Below, piece by piece: positions 6,727-7,029 of a stretch of 7,029 nucleotides of DNA. The DNA comes from Acetobacteraceae bacterium (GTDB lineage Bacteria; Pseudomonadota; Alphaproteobacteria; Acetobacterales; Acetobacteraceae): contig DAHWNE010000435.1 of NCBI GenBank assembly GCA_027340195.1, positions 1-7,029 of the forward strand, read 5' to 3'. Below the pieces are notes generated by a model, which saw only the letters and a program-made list of their open reading frames with translations, did not search any database and had not been told where the DNA came from. How positions within the stretch are numbered: position 1 is the first letter of the stretch; each line of letters starts with the position of its first letter. Position numbers and translations under genes: made by a program.

Positions 6727-7029
6727 TCAGTCGCCCGGGCTATCCGATTGTGCATTTTCAAGAGAAAGCCCGGCCACCTGCAGGCGAGTCCGTAGCCTCC
6801 GACTTTTGATGCTCTCAAAAAACACGTGCCGGATGATTGCGCCGGGAATCCCAACCCTCTGAAGAACCGCCGCGTGATAGAGTATATCTAGTGCTCCAGA
6901 CAATCGGTGTAGTTCCTGTACAAAATCGTTGTAATCCCCTCCTGATCGTGGGCCTCCCAAATGCGAGATATCATTACGCCTATCGGCGCATATCTTGGCA
7001 AACTTCTTCAAACATTCAGCGGAGACACT
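6727..7029 (-). CDS. HEPN-domain protein (Apea-like HEPN), C-terminal fragment
   Basis: On the minus strand the frame is open from the right edge to a stop at 6727-6729, leaving 100 residues; the true start lies beyond the window. An apparent TTG start at 7009-7011 is not needed because the frame continues upstream. The key feature is RRNDISH, whose RNDISH (6961-6978) is the Rx4-6H motif of HEPN ribonucleases. It is followed by GG...YNDFVQELHRLSGALDILYHAAVLQRVGIP, a helical pattern typical, from memory, of Apea-like HEPN C-terminal domains. HEPN proteins of this kind cut RNA, and several, including ApeA, act in phage defence by abortive infection. The N-terminal sensing part is missing from view. 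GC content is about 53%, far below neighbouring genes, and codon use differs accordingly, suggesting horizontal acquisition. It is convergent with hpnJ and so not part of that unit. A HEPN assignment is likely; a defence function is inferred. Confidence 0.72.
   Translation of the reverse strand, partial: SVSAECLKKFAKICADRRNDISHLGGPRSGGDYNDFVQELHRLSGALDILYHAAVLQRVGIPGAIIRHVFFESIKSRRLRTRLQVAGLSLENAQSDSPGD

Noticed and set aside
6477..6854. 125-residue minus-strand open frame across the hpnJ end and the gap
   Set aside because: It overlaps both hpnJ and the HEPN frame, crosses the hairpins, and shows no domain.

Overview
The window comes from a very GC-rich genome with dense same-strand coding. 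The gene set (a molybdenum hydroxylase, a two-PDZ Do-family protease, and the hopanoid genes hpnI and hpnJ) fits an alphaproteobacterium, most likely Rhodospirillales/Acetobacteraceae. The lineage is inferred from gene content and composition only; no rRNA or marker gene is present.

Layout: (1) 3-776, plus strand: the C-terminal third of a xanthine-dehydrogenase/CoxL-type molybdopterin subunit, cut by the left edge. (2) 777-913: a short intergenic region with a strong imperfect hairpin, a possible promoter and a clear Shine-Dalgarno sequence. (3) 914-6606, plus strand: five tightly packed genes that look like one transcription unit. These are a DegP/DegQ-like periplasmic protease, a threonine-synthase-like PLP enzyme, a small metal-binding cupin resembling manganese hydroxynitrile lyases, the hopanoid glycosyltransferase HpnI and the hopanoid radical-SAM enzyme HpnJ. 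The first two junctions are ATGA stop/start overlaps and the next two gaps are 6 and 22 bases. (4) 6607-6726: a noncoding convergent gap with two GC-rich inverted repeats. (5) 6727-7029, minus strand: the C-terminal end of a gene with clearly lower GC (about 53% by hand count of 6721-7029, against about 63-80% in two 60-base lines sampled elsewhere). It encodes a HEPN-type RNase motif resembling Apea-like HEPN proteins and continues past the right edge.

How the genes may work together: HpnI adds an N-acetylhexosamine to bacteriohopanetetrol and HpnJ later contracts the sugar ring to give the cyclitol ether head group. The intermediate deacetylase HpnK, often adjacent, is not in the window. 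DegP-type proteases handle misfolded envelope proteins and hopanoids strengthen the envelope, so an envelope-stress theme for the unit is possible but inferred. The PLP enzyme and cupin have no obvious place in hopanoid synthesis. The right-hand HEPN fragment is the best candidate for a foreign, defence-related element; most of it lies outside the window.
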